NCBI RefSeq assembly: GCF_001648775.1
Contig: NZ_LVEJ01000001.1
Location: 124,001 to 188,000 of the forward strand
DNA from: Pseudomonas fluorescens
GTDB lineage: Bacteria; Pseudomonadota; Gammaproteobacteria; Pseudomonadales; Pseudomonadaceae
Direction of reading: 5' to 3'
Length of the DNA: 64,000 bases
Part shown: piece by piece, positions 38,380-46,947 of the stretch
Numbering within the stretch: position 1 is the first letter of the stretch
How the letters are laid out: every line of letters starts with the position of its first letter
Translations under genes and position numbers: made by a program
The notes under the pieces: generated by a model
Told to the model about the DNA's origin: nothing
The model's database searches: none
Seen by the model: the letters and a program-made list of their open reading frames with translations, nothing else

Positions 38380-39384
38380 TCAATTCCAACCCGCCCGATC
38401 CATCATCCGAATCGCTTCAGCCTGACGCTTGCCCGCCACTTCCACCGGCAAGGTATCAGCAATGAACTTGCCCCACGCCGCCACTTCTTCGGAAGGTGCC
38501 ACCGCCGGGTTGGCCGGGAATTCCTGGTTCACGTCAGCAAAAATCTTCTGCGCCTCAGGCGTGGTCATCCATTCAACCAATGCCTTGGCCGCCTCCGGGT
38601 GTGGCGCATGCTTGGTCAAACCGATACCCGACAGGTTTACGTGAACGCCACGATCCGCCTGATTCGGCCAGAACAGTTTCACCGGCAGCTCCGGCTTCTG
38701 CTTGTGCAGGCGACCGTAGTAGTAAGTGTTGACGATGCCGACGTCGCACTGCCCGGCATTGATCGCTTCGAGCACCGCGACGTCATCGGAGAACACATCG
38801 GTGGACAGGTTGTTGACCCAGCCCTTGAGGATTTCCTCGGTCTTCGCCGCGCCGTGGACTTCGATCATGGTCGCGGTCAGCGACTGGTTGTAGACCTTCT
38901 TCGCCGTGCGCAGGCACAGGCGCCCTTCCCAGTTCTTGTCGGCCAGTGCTTCGTAGGTGGTCAGTTCGCCCGGCCTCACCCGTTCGGTGGAGTAGGCGAT
39001 GGTCCGCGCGCGCAGGCTCAAACCAGTCCAGGCGTGGGTGGACGAGCGATATTGCAGAGGGATGTTGGCGTCGATGGTCTTCGAGGTGAACGGCTGGAGG
39101 ATGCCCATCTGCTCGGCCTGCCAGAGGTTGCCGGCGTCAACGGTGAGCAGCAGGTCGGCGGTGGCGTTCTCACCTTCGGCCTTGATGCGTTGCATCAGCG
39201 GCGCTTCCTTGTCGGTGATGAACTTGATCTTCACCCCGGTCTTGGCGGTGTAGGCATCGAACACCGGCTTGATCAGTTCATCGATGCGCGACGAGTAAAC
39301 CACCACCTCATCAGCGGCCTGGGCCGTGGTGCTACCGATCAGGGTCAGGGCCAGTGCGGTCAGAAGACGCTTGGGTGCCAACAT
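38380..39384 (-). CDS. Ferric iron ABC transporter periplasmic binding protein, FbpA/FutA type
   Basis: This is a 334-residue protein with a signal peptide ([18 protein letters not shown], cleavage after TAQA) and mature start [20 protein letters not shown], the FbpA/FutA opening. It contains NTYYYGR, a tyrosine cluster like that used to coordinate Fe3+ in this family. It feeds the permease encoded next. A possible Fur-like site lies 33 bp upstream of the start codon. Confidence 0.9.
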   Translation of the reverse strand: MLAPKRLLTALALTLIGSTTAQAADEVVVYSSRIDELIKPVFDAYTAKTGVKIKFITDKEAPLMQRIKAEGENATADLLLTVDAGNLWQAEQMGILQPFTSKTIDANIPLQYRSSTHAWTGLSLRARTIAYSTERVRPGELTTYEALADKNWEGRLCLRTAKKVYNQSLTATMIEVHGAAKTEEILKGWVNNLSTDVFSDDVAVLEAINAGQCDVGIVNTYYYGRLHKQKPELPVKLFWPNQADRGVHVNLSGIGLTKHAPHPEAAKALVEWMTTPEAQKIFADVNQEFPANPAVAPSEEVAAWGKFIADTLPVEVAGKRQAEAIRMMDRAGWN

Positions 39385-39416
39385 GGGAGTGGTCTCTCGG
39401 TCGGAAAATGTGGGCC

Positions 39417-39437
39417 AAATGATAAGGACTCACATTT
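39417..39437. promoter_or_regulatory. Possible Fur-like site before the iron-binding protein gene
   Basis: AAATGATAAGGACTCACATTT has AAATG/CATTT ends and a GATAA core, but it is a weak match to the 19-bp Fur consensus. It is proposed mainly because the downstream genes are iron uptake genes. Confidence 0.3.
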
Positions 39438-39515
39438 ACCACCTCAATCGAACTCTTTTTGAAGGAGTTACCAGATGTTGCACAGCCTGAAATTTGTGGT
39501 GGCTGGTCTGGCCCC

Positions 39516-39580
39516 TTCGCGAGCAGGCTCGCTCCCACATTGGAATGCATTTCAAATGTGGGAGCGAGCCTGCTCGCGAA
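39516..39580. repeat. Short REP pair, CGCGAA ends outward
   Basis: TTCGCGAGCAGGCTCGCTCC and its inverse are separated by about 17 bp. It lies between ubiI and the iron-binding protein gene. Confidence 0.9.
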
Positions 39581-39600
39581 GAGGCCATCAGCCTTAGATG

Positions 39601-40824
39601 TCAGGCTTTGGCGAGGGCCGGAAGATCTCCGGTCAACCCGAGGGCTTCACGCACAAAAAGCGCTTTCGCCTCCGGCATCTGCTCCACCAGCTTCAACCCG
39701 GCATTCCTTAACCAGCGCACCGGCAACGGATCCGCCTGAAACAACCGCTCAAAGCCCTCCATCGCCGCCATCAACGCAAGGTTATGCGGCATGCGCCGAC
39801 GCTCGTAACGGCTCAGCACCTTCACATCGGACAAACGCTCACCGCGCTCGGCTGCCTGCAACAGCACTTCAGCAAGCACCGCCGCATCGAGGAAACCGAG
39901 GTTCACGCCCTGCCCCGCCAATGGATGAATGGTGTGCGCCGCATCGCCGATCAGCGCCAGACCTTCGGCCACATAACGCTTGGCATGGCGCTGACGCAGC
40001 GGCACGCACAGTCGCGGATCGGCACTGATCACATCGCCGAGACGCCCCTCAAAGGCACGTTCCAGCTCCCGGCAGAAATCCGCTTCGTCCAGCGCCATCA
40101 AGCGCTCGGCTTCGCTCGGCGTGGTCGACCAGACGATCGAGCACCAATCCTGCTGGCCGTCACGCTCCAACGGCAGAAACGCCAGCGGCCCGTGATCGGT
40201 AAAGCGCTGCCACGCGGTCATCTGGTGCGGTTTGCTGCTGCGCACGCTGGTGACGATGGCGTGATGCAAGTAATCCCACTCACGCGTCGCCACACCGGTA
40301 AGGCGGCGCACTGCCGAGTTGGCACCGTCAGCGGCGATAACCAGCGGCGCACGCAATTGCCGGCCATCGGCCAAGGTCAGCAGCCAGTCATCGCCCGAAC
40401 GGCGCATCTGTTCCAATCGAGCGTTGGCCAGCATGCCCAGATCGCAATCGTGCAAACGGTCGAGCAAGGCATCCTGCACCACACGGTTTTCGACGATGTG
40501 GCCGAGCACCTCGGCATGCACACTGCTCGCCGAGAAATGAATCTGCCCGGTGCCGCTGCCGTCCCACACATGCATGTCGGTGTACGGACTGCTGCGGCGT
40601 TTGGCGATGCCGTCCCAGACGCCAAGGCGTTCGAGAATGCGCTGGCTGGCTGCCGACAAGGCGCTCACCCGCGGTTCAAACGCGGCTTCGACGTCGAACG
40701 GTTTGACGCTCAGCGGGCTGCCGTCGAGCAGCAGGACTTCCAGCCCGCTGTCCTGCAACGCCAGCGCCAGGGCGCTGCCGACCATTCCGGCTCCGACAAT
40801 CAGCAGATCTGCGCGCATTTCCAT
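39601..40824 (-). CDS. ubiI: UbiH/UbiF/VisC-type FAD monooxygenase (UbiI-like)
   Basis: This 407-residue flavoprotein has the N-terminal FAD motif LLIVGAGMVGSALALAL, the middle DG motif VIAADGANSAVR, and GDAAHTIHPLAGQGVNLG near 285-302, all hallmarks of ubiquinone hydroxylases. By operon position (ygfB-pepP-ubiH-x-this gene, followed by gcv) it corresponds to E. coli ubiI (visC), the C5 hydroxylase. UbiF or UbiM specificity cannot be excluded by eye. It is the last gene of the operon. Confidence 0.85.
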   Translation of the reverse strand: MEMRADLLIVGAGMVGSALALALQDSGLEVLLLDGSPLSVKPFDVEAAFEPRVSALSAASQRILERLGVWDGIAKRRSSPYTDMHVWDGSGTGQIHFSASSVHAEVLGHIVENRVVQDALLDRLHDCDLGMLANARLEQMRRSGDDWLLTLADGRQLRAPLVIAADGANSAVRRLTGVATREWDYLHHAIVTSVRSSKPHQMTAWQRFTDHGPLAFLPLERDGQQDWCSIVWSTTPSEAERLMALDEADFCRELERAFEGRLGDVISADPRLCVPLRQRHAKRYVAEGLALIGDAAHTIHPLAGQGVNLGFLDAAVLAEVLLQAAERGERLSDVKVLSRYERRRMPHNLALMAAMEGFERLFQADPLPVRWLRNAGLKLVEQMPEAKALFVREALGLTGDLPALAKA

Positions 40825-40827
40825 GCT

Positions 40828-41313
40828 TTAAGCCTGTCTCGCTTGCGGCTTGAGCCGCACGTAAAGGGTTTTACCGACCCGCGCCACCAGATTGCCGGCG
40901 CCGTCATGAATATCGACCTGCAACTGCGGCAGGTATTTCTCGCCAGTGGCGGTCTGCCGACGAACCTCGGCGAGCAAGGTCTCGTCGATAGTGAAGCGGG
41001 CGAACACCGGGCCTTTGCCCGGCGCAATGAAATCGATGTCGGCGGCTTTGTCCCACACAATGTACTTCGAACCGAGGTTTTCCATGAGCATCAGCATGAA
41101 GAACGGATCGACCATCGAATACAGGCTGCCGCCGAACTGGGTGCCGACGTAGTTGCGGTTGTACCAGCCGAGGCCCATCGACACCTGAATGTCGCGAAAG
41201 TCATCACTGATGTGCCGCACGCGTACGCCGGCGCCGAGGTATGGCGGGTAAAACGTCATGATCCAGCGCATCAATCGCGCCTTGCCGAATTTAGCGGTCA
41301 ACCACTTAAGCAT
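40828..41313 (-). CDS. DUF4442 hot-dog-fold protein in the ubi operon
   Basis: This is a 161-residue protein starting MLKWLTAKFGKARLMRWIM. It has the PaaI/DUF4442 hot-dog pattern: NRNYVGTQFGGSLYSMVDPF on the central helix and strands FARFTIDETLL and QLQVDIHDGAGNLVARV. The start ATG at 41313 overlaps the end of ubiH by eight bases; longer frames would lie inside ubiH. It sits between ubiH and ubiI and is tightly co-transcribed. Hot-dog proteins are often acyl-CoA thioesterases, but no activity is established for this group. A link to quinone synthesis is only contextual. Confidence 0.85.
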   Translation of the reverse strand: MLKWLTAKFGKARLMRWIMTFYPPYLGAGVRVRHISDDFRDIQVSMGLGWYNRNYVGTQFGGSLYSMVDPFFMLMLMENLGSKYIVWDKAADIDFIAPGKGPVFARFTIDETLLAEVRRQTATGEKYLPQLQVDIHDGAGNLVARVGKTLYVRLKPQARQA

Positions 41314-42493
41314 CCGGGCGCGTTCCCAAACCCATGGCCTGACGCGCAAACCAGCGCTTGGCCGGTGGCAGCAGATCAAGACCAAGCAGGCCGATGTTAC
41401 GGCCCAGCGAAACCAATGGCTGGGTGCTGCCGAACAGTCGCGTGACCTGATCGGAGAAACCGACGGTGAGATCCTGATCAAGACGTTGGCGCTCGCGATA
41501 CGCCTGCAACGTGGCGAAGTCGCCCAGCGGTTTATCGCTGGTCAACAGCGCCGCCGCCAAAGCATCGGCATCCCGCAGCGACAGGTTGAAACCCTGCCCG
41601 GCTATCGGGTGCAAGCTATGCGCCGCATTGCCGAGAACGGCCAAATGCGAACGCACTTGTTCTTCGGCCTCGACCAACGTCAGCGGATACAAATGCCGCG
41701 CGCCGACCTGTTTCAGCGTGCCGAGGCGGTAACCGAACACGCCCTGCAACTCGCTGAGGAAATCGCGCTCGCTCAGATCGGCCAAGCGCTGCGCGTCCAT
41801 GCCCAAACGGGTCCAGACCAAAGCGCAGCGGTTTTCCGGCAGCGGCAGCAGCGCCATCGGCCCTTCGTCGGTGAAACGCTCGAACGCCATGCCGTTGTGC
41901 GCTTCACTCGGGGTGATGTTGGCGATCAGCGCGCTCTGGTTGTACGGACGCTTGCGCACGTTGATGCCCAGTTGTTCGCGCAGCCCTGAGCGCCCGCCAT
42001 CGGCGAGCACTGCAAGATCGCATTCCAGCGTGGTTTCATCGTTAAGGGTCAGGCGATAGCCTTCGGGCAGCGGTTCCATGCGCGTGACTTCTGCCGGGCA
42101 GCGCCAGCTGATCACCTCTTTATCGAGGTGCTGCCACAGGCACTGGCCGAGCCAGGCGTTTTCCACTACATAACCGAGCGCCGGCACGCCCTCTTCCATC
42201 GCCGACAAGCGCGCGGTAGAGAAGCGTCCACGGTCAGAGACGTGAATCTGTTTGATTGGCTCGGCGCGGCGGGAGATTTCCTGCCACACGCCCAAGCGTT
42301 GATAAATCTGCCGCGAGCCAAAGGACAACGCCGACGAACGTGCGTCGTAGCTCGGCTGCCAACTGTCGCCGGGGGCGAACGGTTCGATCAGGACGATTTT
42401 CCAGCCACGCGCCTTGGCCCCGGCCTGCAGGGCCAACGCCAGACTGGCGCCGACCAGACCGCCACCGATGATTGCCAGATTGACTCGACTCAT
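41306..42493 (-). CDS. ubiH: 2-octaprenyl-6-methoxyphenol hydroxylase UbiH
   Basis: This is a 395-residue FAD monooxygenase with LAIIGGGLVGASLALAL at the N-terminus, LAVLADGGRSGLREQLG in the middle, and LGNAAHSLHPIAGQGFNLSLRD near 280-300. It hydroxylates the ubiquinone precursor ring at C1. Its ATG overlaps the pepP stop codon as ATGA and its end overlaps the DUF4442 gene, so the operon is translationally linked. It is a paralogue of the ubiI-like gene in the same operon. Confidence 0.92.
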   Translation of the reverse strand: MSRVNLAIIGGGLVGASLALALQAGAKARGWKIVLIEPFAPGDSWQPSYDARSSALSFGSRQIYQRLGVWQEISRRAEPIKQIHVSDRGRFSTARLSAMEEGVPALGYVVENAWLGQCLWQHLDKEVISWRCPAEVTRMEPLPEGYRLTLNDETTLECDLAVLADGGRSGLREQLGINVRKRPYNQSALIANITPSEAHNGMAFERFTDEGPMALLPLPENRCALVWTRLGMDAQRLADLSERDFLSELQGVFGYRLGTLKQVGARHLYPLTLVEAEEQVRSHLAVLGNAAHSLHPIAGQGFNLSLRDADALAAALLTSDKPLGDFATLQAYRERQRLDQDLTVGFSDQVTRLFGSTQPLVSLGRNIGLLGLDLLPPAKRWFARQAMGLGTRPDA

Positions 42494-43824
42494 GCCGCGT
42501 GTGTCCTTGCTTGCGCCATCAGCGCTTCGATTTCAGCGACGGTTTTCGGCACGCCGTGGGTGAGGATTTCACAACCGGTTTTGGTCACCACCACGTCATC
42601 CTCGATGCGCACGCCAATGCCGCGCCATTTCTTCGCGACGCTCTGATTGTCCGGGGCGATGTAGATGCCCGGTTCCACGGTCAGCGCCATGCCGACTTCC
42701 AGCACGCGCCATTCGCCGCCAACCTTGTACTCGCCGACATCGTGTACATCCATGCCCAGCCAGTGGCCGGCGCGGTGCATGTAAAACGCTTTATAGGCTT
42801 CGCTGGCGATCAACTCGTCGACCTCGCCTTGCAGCAAACCAAGCTCCACCAACCCGGTGGTGATCACTCGAACCGTGGCCTCGTGCGCCTGATTCCAGTG
42901 CTTGTTCGGGGCGATTTCGGCGAATGCGGCTTCCTGCGAGGCCAAGACCAATTCGTAGATCGCTTTCTGCTCCGGCGAAAACTTGCCATTGACCGGCCAG
43001 GTGCGGGTGATGTCGCTGGCGTAGCAGTCGATCTCGCAACCGGCGTCGATCAACACCAGATCGCCGTCCTTGAGCACCGCGTCATTCTGCTGGTAATGCA
43101 GGATGCAGCTGTTGCGCCCGGCGGCGACGATCGAACCATAAGCCGGCATTTTCGCCCCGCCCTTGCGGAATTCGTAGTCGAGTTCGGCTTCGAGGCTGTA
43201 CTCGTGGAGCCCGGCCCGACTGGCCTGCATCGCGCGGATATGGGCTTGCGCCGAGATCCGTGCGGCTTCGCGCATCACCTTCACTTCTGCCGCCGATTTA
43301 TACAGACGCATGTCGTGCAGCAGATGATCCAGGGCAACGAATTCGTTCGGCGGCTGAGCGCCGAGGTGCGCTTTAGAGCGGATCACGTTGATCCAGTCCA
43401 TCAGGTGGCGGTCAAATTCGGGGTTGCTGCCCATCGCCGAATACACCCGGTCGCGGCCTTCGATCAGGCCCGGGAGGATGTCGTCGATGTCGGTAATCGG
43501 AAAGGCGTCGTCGGCACCGAAGTCGCGGATCGCGCCTTCCTGCCCTGCGCGCAGGCCGTCCCACAATTCGCGTTCGGCATTGCGCTCACGGCAGAACAGC
43601 ACGTATTCGCCATGCTCACGGCCGGGCATCAAGACGATGACGGCTTGCGGCTCGGGAAACCCGCTGAGGTACTGGAAGTCGCTGTCCTGACGGTAGACGT
43701 GCTCGACGTCGCGGTTGCGGATGGCCACCGCGGCGGCGGGCAGAATCGCGATGCTGTTGGGTTCCATCTGCGCCATCAGGGCCTTGCGGCGACGGCTGTA
43801 TTCCGCTTTCGGGATATGGGTCAT
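42490..43824 (-). CDS. pepP: Xaa-Pro aminopeptidase PepP
   Basis: This 444-residue M24B metallopeptidase has an N-terminal creatinase-like domain (to about 170) and a C-terminal pita-bread domain with the two-metal ligands visible in LIDAGCEIDCYASDITR, HRAGHWLGMDVHD, ALTVEPGIY and GIRIEDDVVVT. It removes N-terminal residues that precede proline. It is the second gene after ygfB, 27 bases away, in an order shared with E. coli. Confidence 0.95.
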   Translation of the reverse strand: MTHIPKAEYSRRRKALMAQMEPNSIAILPAAAVAIRNRDVEHVYRQDSDFQYLSGFPEPQAVIVLMPGREHGEYVLFCRERNAERELWDGLRAGQEGAIRDFGADDAFPITDIDDILPGLIEGRDRVYSAMGSNPEFDRHLMDWINVIRSKAHLGAQPPNEFVALDHLLHDMRLYKSAAEVKVMREAARISAQAHIRAMQASRAGLHEYSLEAELDYEFRKGGAKMPAYGSIVAAGRNSCILHYQQNDAVLKDGDLVLIDAGCEIDCYASDITRTWPVNGKFSPEQKAIYELVLASQEAAFAEIAPNKHWNQAHEATVRVITTGLVELGLLQGEVDELIASEAYKAFYMHRAGHWLGMDVHDVGEYKVGGEWRVLEVGMALTVEPGIYIAPDNQSVAKKWRGIGVRIEDDVVVTKTGCEILTHGVPKTVAEIEALMAQARTHAA

Positions 43825-43851
43825 GGGCAGATGGCTTTCCCTGGCACGCGA

Positions 43852-44412
43852 TTAATGCAGCGACGGCTTGGCGGCTGGCGGCACGTCGGCTTTCTTGGTT
43901 TCCGAGAACAGCAGCAACGGCGCGACGCGCAGGTACTCCATGACTTCCATGTAGTCGGTCTCGCCGTCTTCGGATTCTTCCAGGGCGTCTTGCACCTGGG
44001 AAATGGCGGCCAGATCCTGCAGCACTTCGGTGGCTTCAGTGCTGAGCATGCTGCTGTCGCGGCAGTTCAGGCCAAAACCGCTGAGGAAGCCCTGGCACCA
44101 CTCGCCCAGTGCAGCGGCGCGGTCGGCCAGTGGCGCGTCATCGGTCGGCAGCAGCAGAACGACGGTAACATCGTCGCCGGTCAGTTCGCCTTTGACCATC
44201 TCTTGCAGGCCGATCAGGGCGTTGCGGACGTTGTCCTGGATGCCGCCTTCGAGCAGTTCGGCGGCGTCGATCAGCCAGCCTTCGTTATCGAAGCCGGCAC
44301 CGGCGCAGCTGCGTCCGAGCAGCACGCCATGCAGTTCGGCAGGCGAGACGTTGTGGCCGCTGGTAGTCAGCAGGGTGGCAAAGGCTTGGTACGGGGAATT
44401 CGCAATGGTCAT
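43852..44412 (-). CDS. UPF0149/YecA-family protein YgfB
   Basis: This is a 186-residue acidic, mostly helical protein with the UPF0149 pattern: [20 protein letters not shown], then [14 protein letters not shown] near 105-118 and a C-terminal [18 protein letters not shown]. It heads the ygfB-pepP-ubiH operon and is divergent from the TIGR02449 and zapA genes across 130 bp. A P. aeruginosa homologue has been linked to control of ampDh3 and beta-lactam tolerance; that is recalled knowledge, and nothing here tests it. Confidence 0.9.
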   Translation of the reverse strand: MTIANSPYQAFATLLTTSGHNVSPAELHGVLLGRSCAGAGFDNEGWLIDAAELLEGGIQDNVRNALIGLQEMVKGELTGDDVTVVLLLPTDDAPLADRAAALGEWCQGFLSGFGLNCRDSSMLSTEATEVLQDLAAISQVQDALEESEDGETDYMEVMEYLRVAPLLLFSETKKADVPPAAKPSLH

Positions 44413-44542
44413 GGGCAGCTAGGCGCCAGACGGCGCTATGTCTAGAATGAAGGCCTTGTATCCTACATCGACAGACTCGCCAAGACTATTAAAGGCTGTC
44501 CGCCAGCTATCCCATCAGACAGACTCCGACCCAGTGGACACA

Positions 44543-44752
44543 ATGGAAGACACCGACCTGCAAGCGCTGATGGCCAGACTCGAACTGCTGATTACCCGAG
44601 TCGAGCAACTTAAGAGTCAAAACGCACTCTTATTAGCTCAGGAAAAGACCTGGCGCGAGGAACGCGCTCACCTCATTGAAAAAAACGAAATCGCCCGGCG
44701 TAAGGTCGAATCGATGATTTCGCGCCTCAAGGCCCTGGAGCAAGACTCATGA
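44543..44752 (+). CDS. TIGR02449-family coiled-coil protein
   Basis: This is a 69-residue protein that is almost entirely coiled coil (LMARLELLITRVEQLKSQNA, then ENEIARRKVESMISRLKALE). The start at ATG 44543 (MEDTDLQALM) matches the family; an upstream extension of 35 codons lies in the promoter region. It overlaps zapA by four bases (ATGA), so the two are coupled. The size and leucine heptads resemble ZapB-like cell-division proteins, which would fit with zapA, but this is inference. Confidence 0.85.
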   Translation: MEDTDLQALMARLELLITRVEQLKSQNALLLAQEKTWREERAHLIEKNEIARRKVESMISRLKALEQDS

Positions 44753-45066
44753 GTTCAAGCAATAGCGTTACCGTGCAGATCCTCGATAAAGAGTATTCGA
44801 TCATCTGCCCGCAGGAAGAACGCAGCAATCTGGTCAGCGCCGCGCGCTACCTGGATGGCAAGATGCGCGAGATCCGCAGCAGCGGCAAAGTCATCGGCGC
44901 CGATCGGATTGCCGTGATGGCCGCGCTGAACATCACCCACGACCTCTTGCACAAAGAAGAGCGCCCGGACATTCAGGCCAGCGGTTCGACCCGTGAACAG
45001 GTACGCGACTTGCTCGATCGTGTCGATCTGGTCCTCGCCGACGATCAGAACACCACCAAGGGCTGA
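44749..45066 (+). CDS. zapA: Cell division protein ZapA
   Basis: This 105-residue protein has the ZapA N-terminal strand motif VTVQILDKEYSIICPQEER and a C-terminal long helix (AVMAALNITHDLLHKE, RDLLDRVDLVLADD). It forms tetramers that bundle FtsZ filaments at the division ring. It lies directly upstream of the 6S RNA gene and ygfA, the arrangement conserved in gamma-proteobacteria. Confidence 0.95.
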   Translation: MSSSNSVTVQILDKEYSIICPQEERSNLVSAARYLDGKMREIRSSGKVIGADRIAVMAALNITHDLLHKEERPDIQASGSTREQVRDLLDRVDLVLADDQNTTKG

Positions 45067-45097
45067 TTCGACTGGCCGCTTGCGGTATACTCGCGGC

Positions 45098-45276
45098 ACT
45101 CCCTGGGGTGCTTGCCAGTTGACGATGTCCCTGAGCCGATTCGCACTACCCTGGAAGTTGCACGTTGGGCTGGTGTGCATGTCCGCTAGACGGAAAGCCT
45201 TAAAGTCTACTGCATCTTCCACCTTGAACTTTCGGGTTCAAGGGCTAAGTTGACAGCGGTTCATCCGGGGAGCCTG
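45098..45276 (+). ncRNA. ssrS: 6S RNA
   Basis: A TATACT -10 box lies at 45086-45091, seven bases before the proposed 5' end. The ends pair (CTCCCTGG near 45099 with CCGGGGAG near 45272), giving the closed rod expected of 6S RNA, which mimics an open promoter and sequesters sigma70 RNA polymerase in stationary phase. The location between zapA and ygfA is diagnostic in gamma-proteobacteria. The length of about 179 nt is usual. A terminator hairpin follows at once. Exact ends are estimated to within a few bases. Confidence 0.92.
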
Positions 45277-45281
45277 ATTCG

Positions 45282-45318
45282 AATCCGATGTCGGTGAAAA
45301 CCGCCATCGGATTTTTTA
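45282..45318 (+). terminator. Terminator after 6S RNA
   Basis: AATCCGATG...CATCGGATT, enclosing a second stem TCGGT/ACCG, is followed by TTTTTT. It may allow read-through into ygfA, as 6S RNA and ygfA are often joined. Confidence 0.85.
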
Positions 45319-45356
45319 TGCGTACGTTTTTGCACCCATCCTGCCGAAGCCGAACC

Positions 45357-45962
45357 ATGACCGAACCCGCGCTGCTGCCCCGCCCGCAACTCCGCCGCCT
45401 GCTGCGCAAGGCGCGCCGTGCACTCACGCCGGGCGAGCAACGCCAGGCTGCCAAAGGCCTGTTCCGGCAATTGGCCCAAGACCCGCACTTTCGTCGGGCA
45501 AAACACATTTCCCTGTACCTGCCCACCGACGGTGAAATCGATCCGCGCCTGCTGCTGCGGGAAGCGCAGCGCCGTGGCAAGGCCACGTACTTGCCGGTGC
45601 TCAGCGCCTGGCCGCGAACCAAAATGGTTTTCCAGCGGATTCGTCCCGGCGAGCAACTCAAACCCAATCGCTTCCGCATTCTTGAGCCGCGGGCCAATCT
45701 GGCTCGGCAGCGCAAAATCTGGACATTGGATTTAGTGTTATTGCCGCTGGTGGGATTCGACGATGTCGGCGGACGTCTGGGGATGGGCGGCGGTTTTTAC
45801 GATCGCAGCCTGGCGTATCTGGCCCGCCGCCAGAATTGGCGCAAGCCGACGCTACTGGGCCTGGCCCATGAATGTCAGAAGGTCGAACGGTTGGCGCAAG
45901 CCAGCTGGGATGTACCGTTACAAGGCACGGTCACCGACAAGGCGTGGTATTTCGCGGGATAG
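45357..45962 (+). CDS. ygfA: 5-formyltetrahydrofolate cyclo-ligase
   Basis: This 201-residue enzyme has the N-terminal KARRALTPGEQRQAAKGL and the ATP/substrate loop GFDDVGGRLGMGGGFYDRSL near 130-150. It converts 5-formyl-THF to 5,10-methenyl-THF using ATP, feeding one-carbon metabolism alongside gcv. I start it at ATG 45357 (MTEPALLPRP). An in-frame ATG at 45318 lies in the 6S terminator and is less likely. It follows 6S RNA as in E. coli. Confidence 0.92.
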   Translation: MTEPALLPRPQLRRLLRKARRALTPGEQRQAAKGLFRQLAQDPHFRRAKHISLYLPTDGEIDPRLLLREAQRRGKATYLPVLSAWPRTKMVFQRIRPGEQLKPNRFRILEPRANLARQRKIWTLDLVLLPLVGFDDVGGRLGMGGGFYDRSLAYLARRQNWRKPTLLGLAHECQKVERLAQASWDVPLQGTVTDKAWYFAG

Positions 45963-45998
45963 GACGCCGCACAGAACAGCGGCGTCGAAAAAGCAGTT

Positions 45999-46154
45999 TC
46001 AGCGTTTGAACGCGGTCGACTGTTGCACCTGTTGCGCGACTTCAATCGGCGCGTCGGCCTTGTTCGACCACAGGCTCTGCGCATAACCGGTGGTCACGAC
46101 GCCCAAGCCAAACAAAATTACCAAAGTCCATAGTAGATCCGGTTTGCGTTTCAT
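45999..46154 (-). CDS. Small single-span membrane protein, 51 residues
   Basis: The frame reads MKRKPDLLWTLVILFGLGVV, then TTGYAQSLW and an Ala/Gln-rich tail ending AFKR before TGA. A basic start followed by about 17 apolar residues predicts one membrane helix or an uncleaved signal anchor. GAGGGG lies eight bases before the ATG, which supports translation. It is convergent with ygfA. I recall similar short proteins in other pseudomonads at this locus, without a known function. Confidence 0.7.
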   Translation of the reverse strand: MKRKPDLLWTLVILFGLGVVTTGYAQSLWSNKADAPIEVAQQVQQSTAFKR

Positions 46155-46352
46155 CGATTGCCCCCCTCAAGGCACATCATCACGATGACAGCAGCGGTTT
46201 CCGTTCGTAGGCCGTGCAGCAGCGTCAAGCTTTAAAGGCCGGCATTTTGCGACAACGTGAACCTGCGCGCAAACGCTGACGTCAACCGACTGTCGGTTTG
46301 TCATAAAATTGCCTGACAACCTGCCCAATGACCGTTTCAGGAGCAAAAAACC

Positions 46353-46805
46353 ATGGCCTATTGGCTGATGAAGTCCGAGCCCGACGAACTCTCGATCAAA
46401 GGTCTGGAAAAGCTTGGCAAAGCCCGCTGGGATGGGGTTCGCAACTATCAGGCGCGTAACTTCCTGCGGGCAATGGCGGTGGGCGATGAGTTCTTTTTCT
46501 ACCATTCCAGCTGCCCGGAGCCGGGAATTGCCGGCATCGGAAAAATTATCCAGGCGGCGTACCCGGATCCCACCGCATTGGAGCCGGAGAGTCATTACTT
46601 CGACCCGAAGGCAACGCCGAAGAAAAATGCCTGGAGTGCGATTGATGTAGCGCACGTCGAAACGTTTGCGCGGGTGTTGAAGCTGGACTATCTGAAGCAG
46701 CAGACGGCGCTGGCCGAGATGCCGTTGGTGCAGAAGGGCTCGCGGTTGTCGGTGATGCCGGTGACACCCGAGCAATGGGCGGCGGTGATCGCGCTCAAAC
46801 CCTGA
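46353..46805 (+). CDS. EVE-domain protein (PUA-like)
   Basis: This is a 150-residue single-domain protein: MAYWLMKSEPDELSIKGLEK, VRNYQARNFLRAM, FFYHSSCPEPGIAGIGKI and a late MPLVQKGSRLSVMPV. It matches the EVE/thymocyte nuclear protein 1 family, which binds modified bases in nucleic acids through an aromatic pocket. Stand-alone EVE proteins are common housekeeping genes of unclear role. No methyltransferase or restriction partner is adjacent, so I do not read it as part of a modification-dependent defence system. Confidence 0.92.
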   Translation: MAYWLMKSEPDELSIKGLEKLGKARWDGVRNYQARNFLRAMAVGDEFFFYHSSCPEPGIAGIGKIIQAAYPDPTALEPESHYFDPKATPKKNAWSAIDVAHVETFARVLKLDYLKQQTALAEMPLVQKGSRLSVMPVTPEQWAAVIALKP

Positions 46806-46830
46806 ATTATCCTTGGCCTGACAAGATGCC

Positions 46831-46921
46831 TTCGCGAGCAGGCTCGCTCCCACAGGGATCTTCGGTGGATGCAAAAATGTGCATCACTACAAATCCACTG
46901 TGGGAGCGAGCCTGCTCGCGA
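46831..46921. repeat. REP pair, CGCGAA ends outward
   Basis: TTCGCGAGCAGGCTCGCTCC and its inverse are separated by about 43 bp, with TGCAAAAATGTGCA in the centre. It lies between the convergent EVE and FliL-like genes. Confidence 0.9.
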
Positions 46922-46947
46922 TGAGGCCCGCCCGGACAACGAATGTC

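Noticed and set aside
44755..45222. Long minus-strand open frame across zapA and 6S RNA
   Set aside because: It is antisense to zapA and a structured RNA and has no recognisable protein motif.
46353..46805. EVE-domain protein as part of a modification-dependent defence system
   Set aside because: It is a stand-alone single-domain protein among housekeeping genes with no nuclease or methyltransferase beside it.
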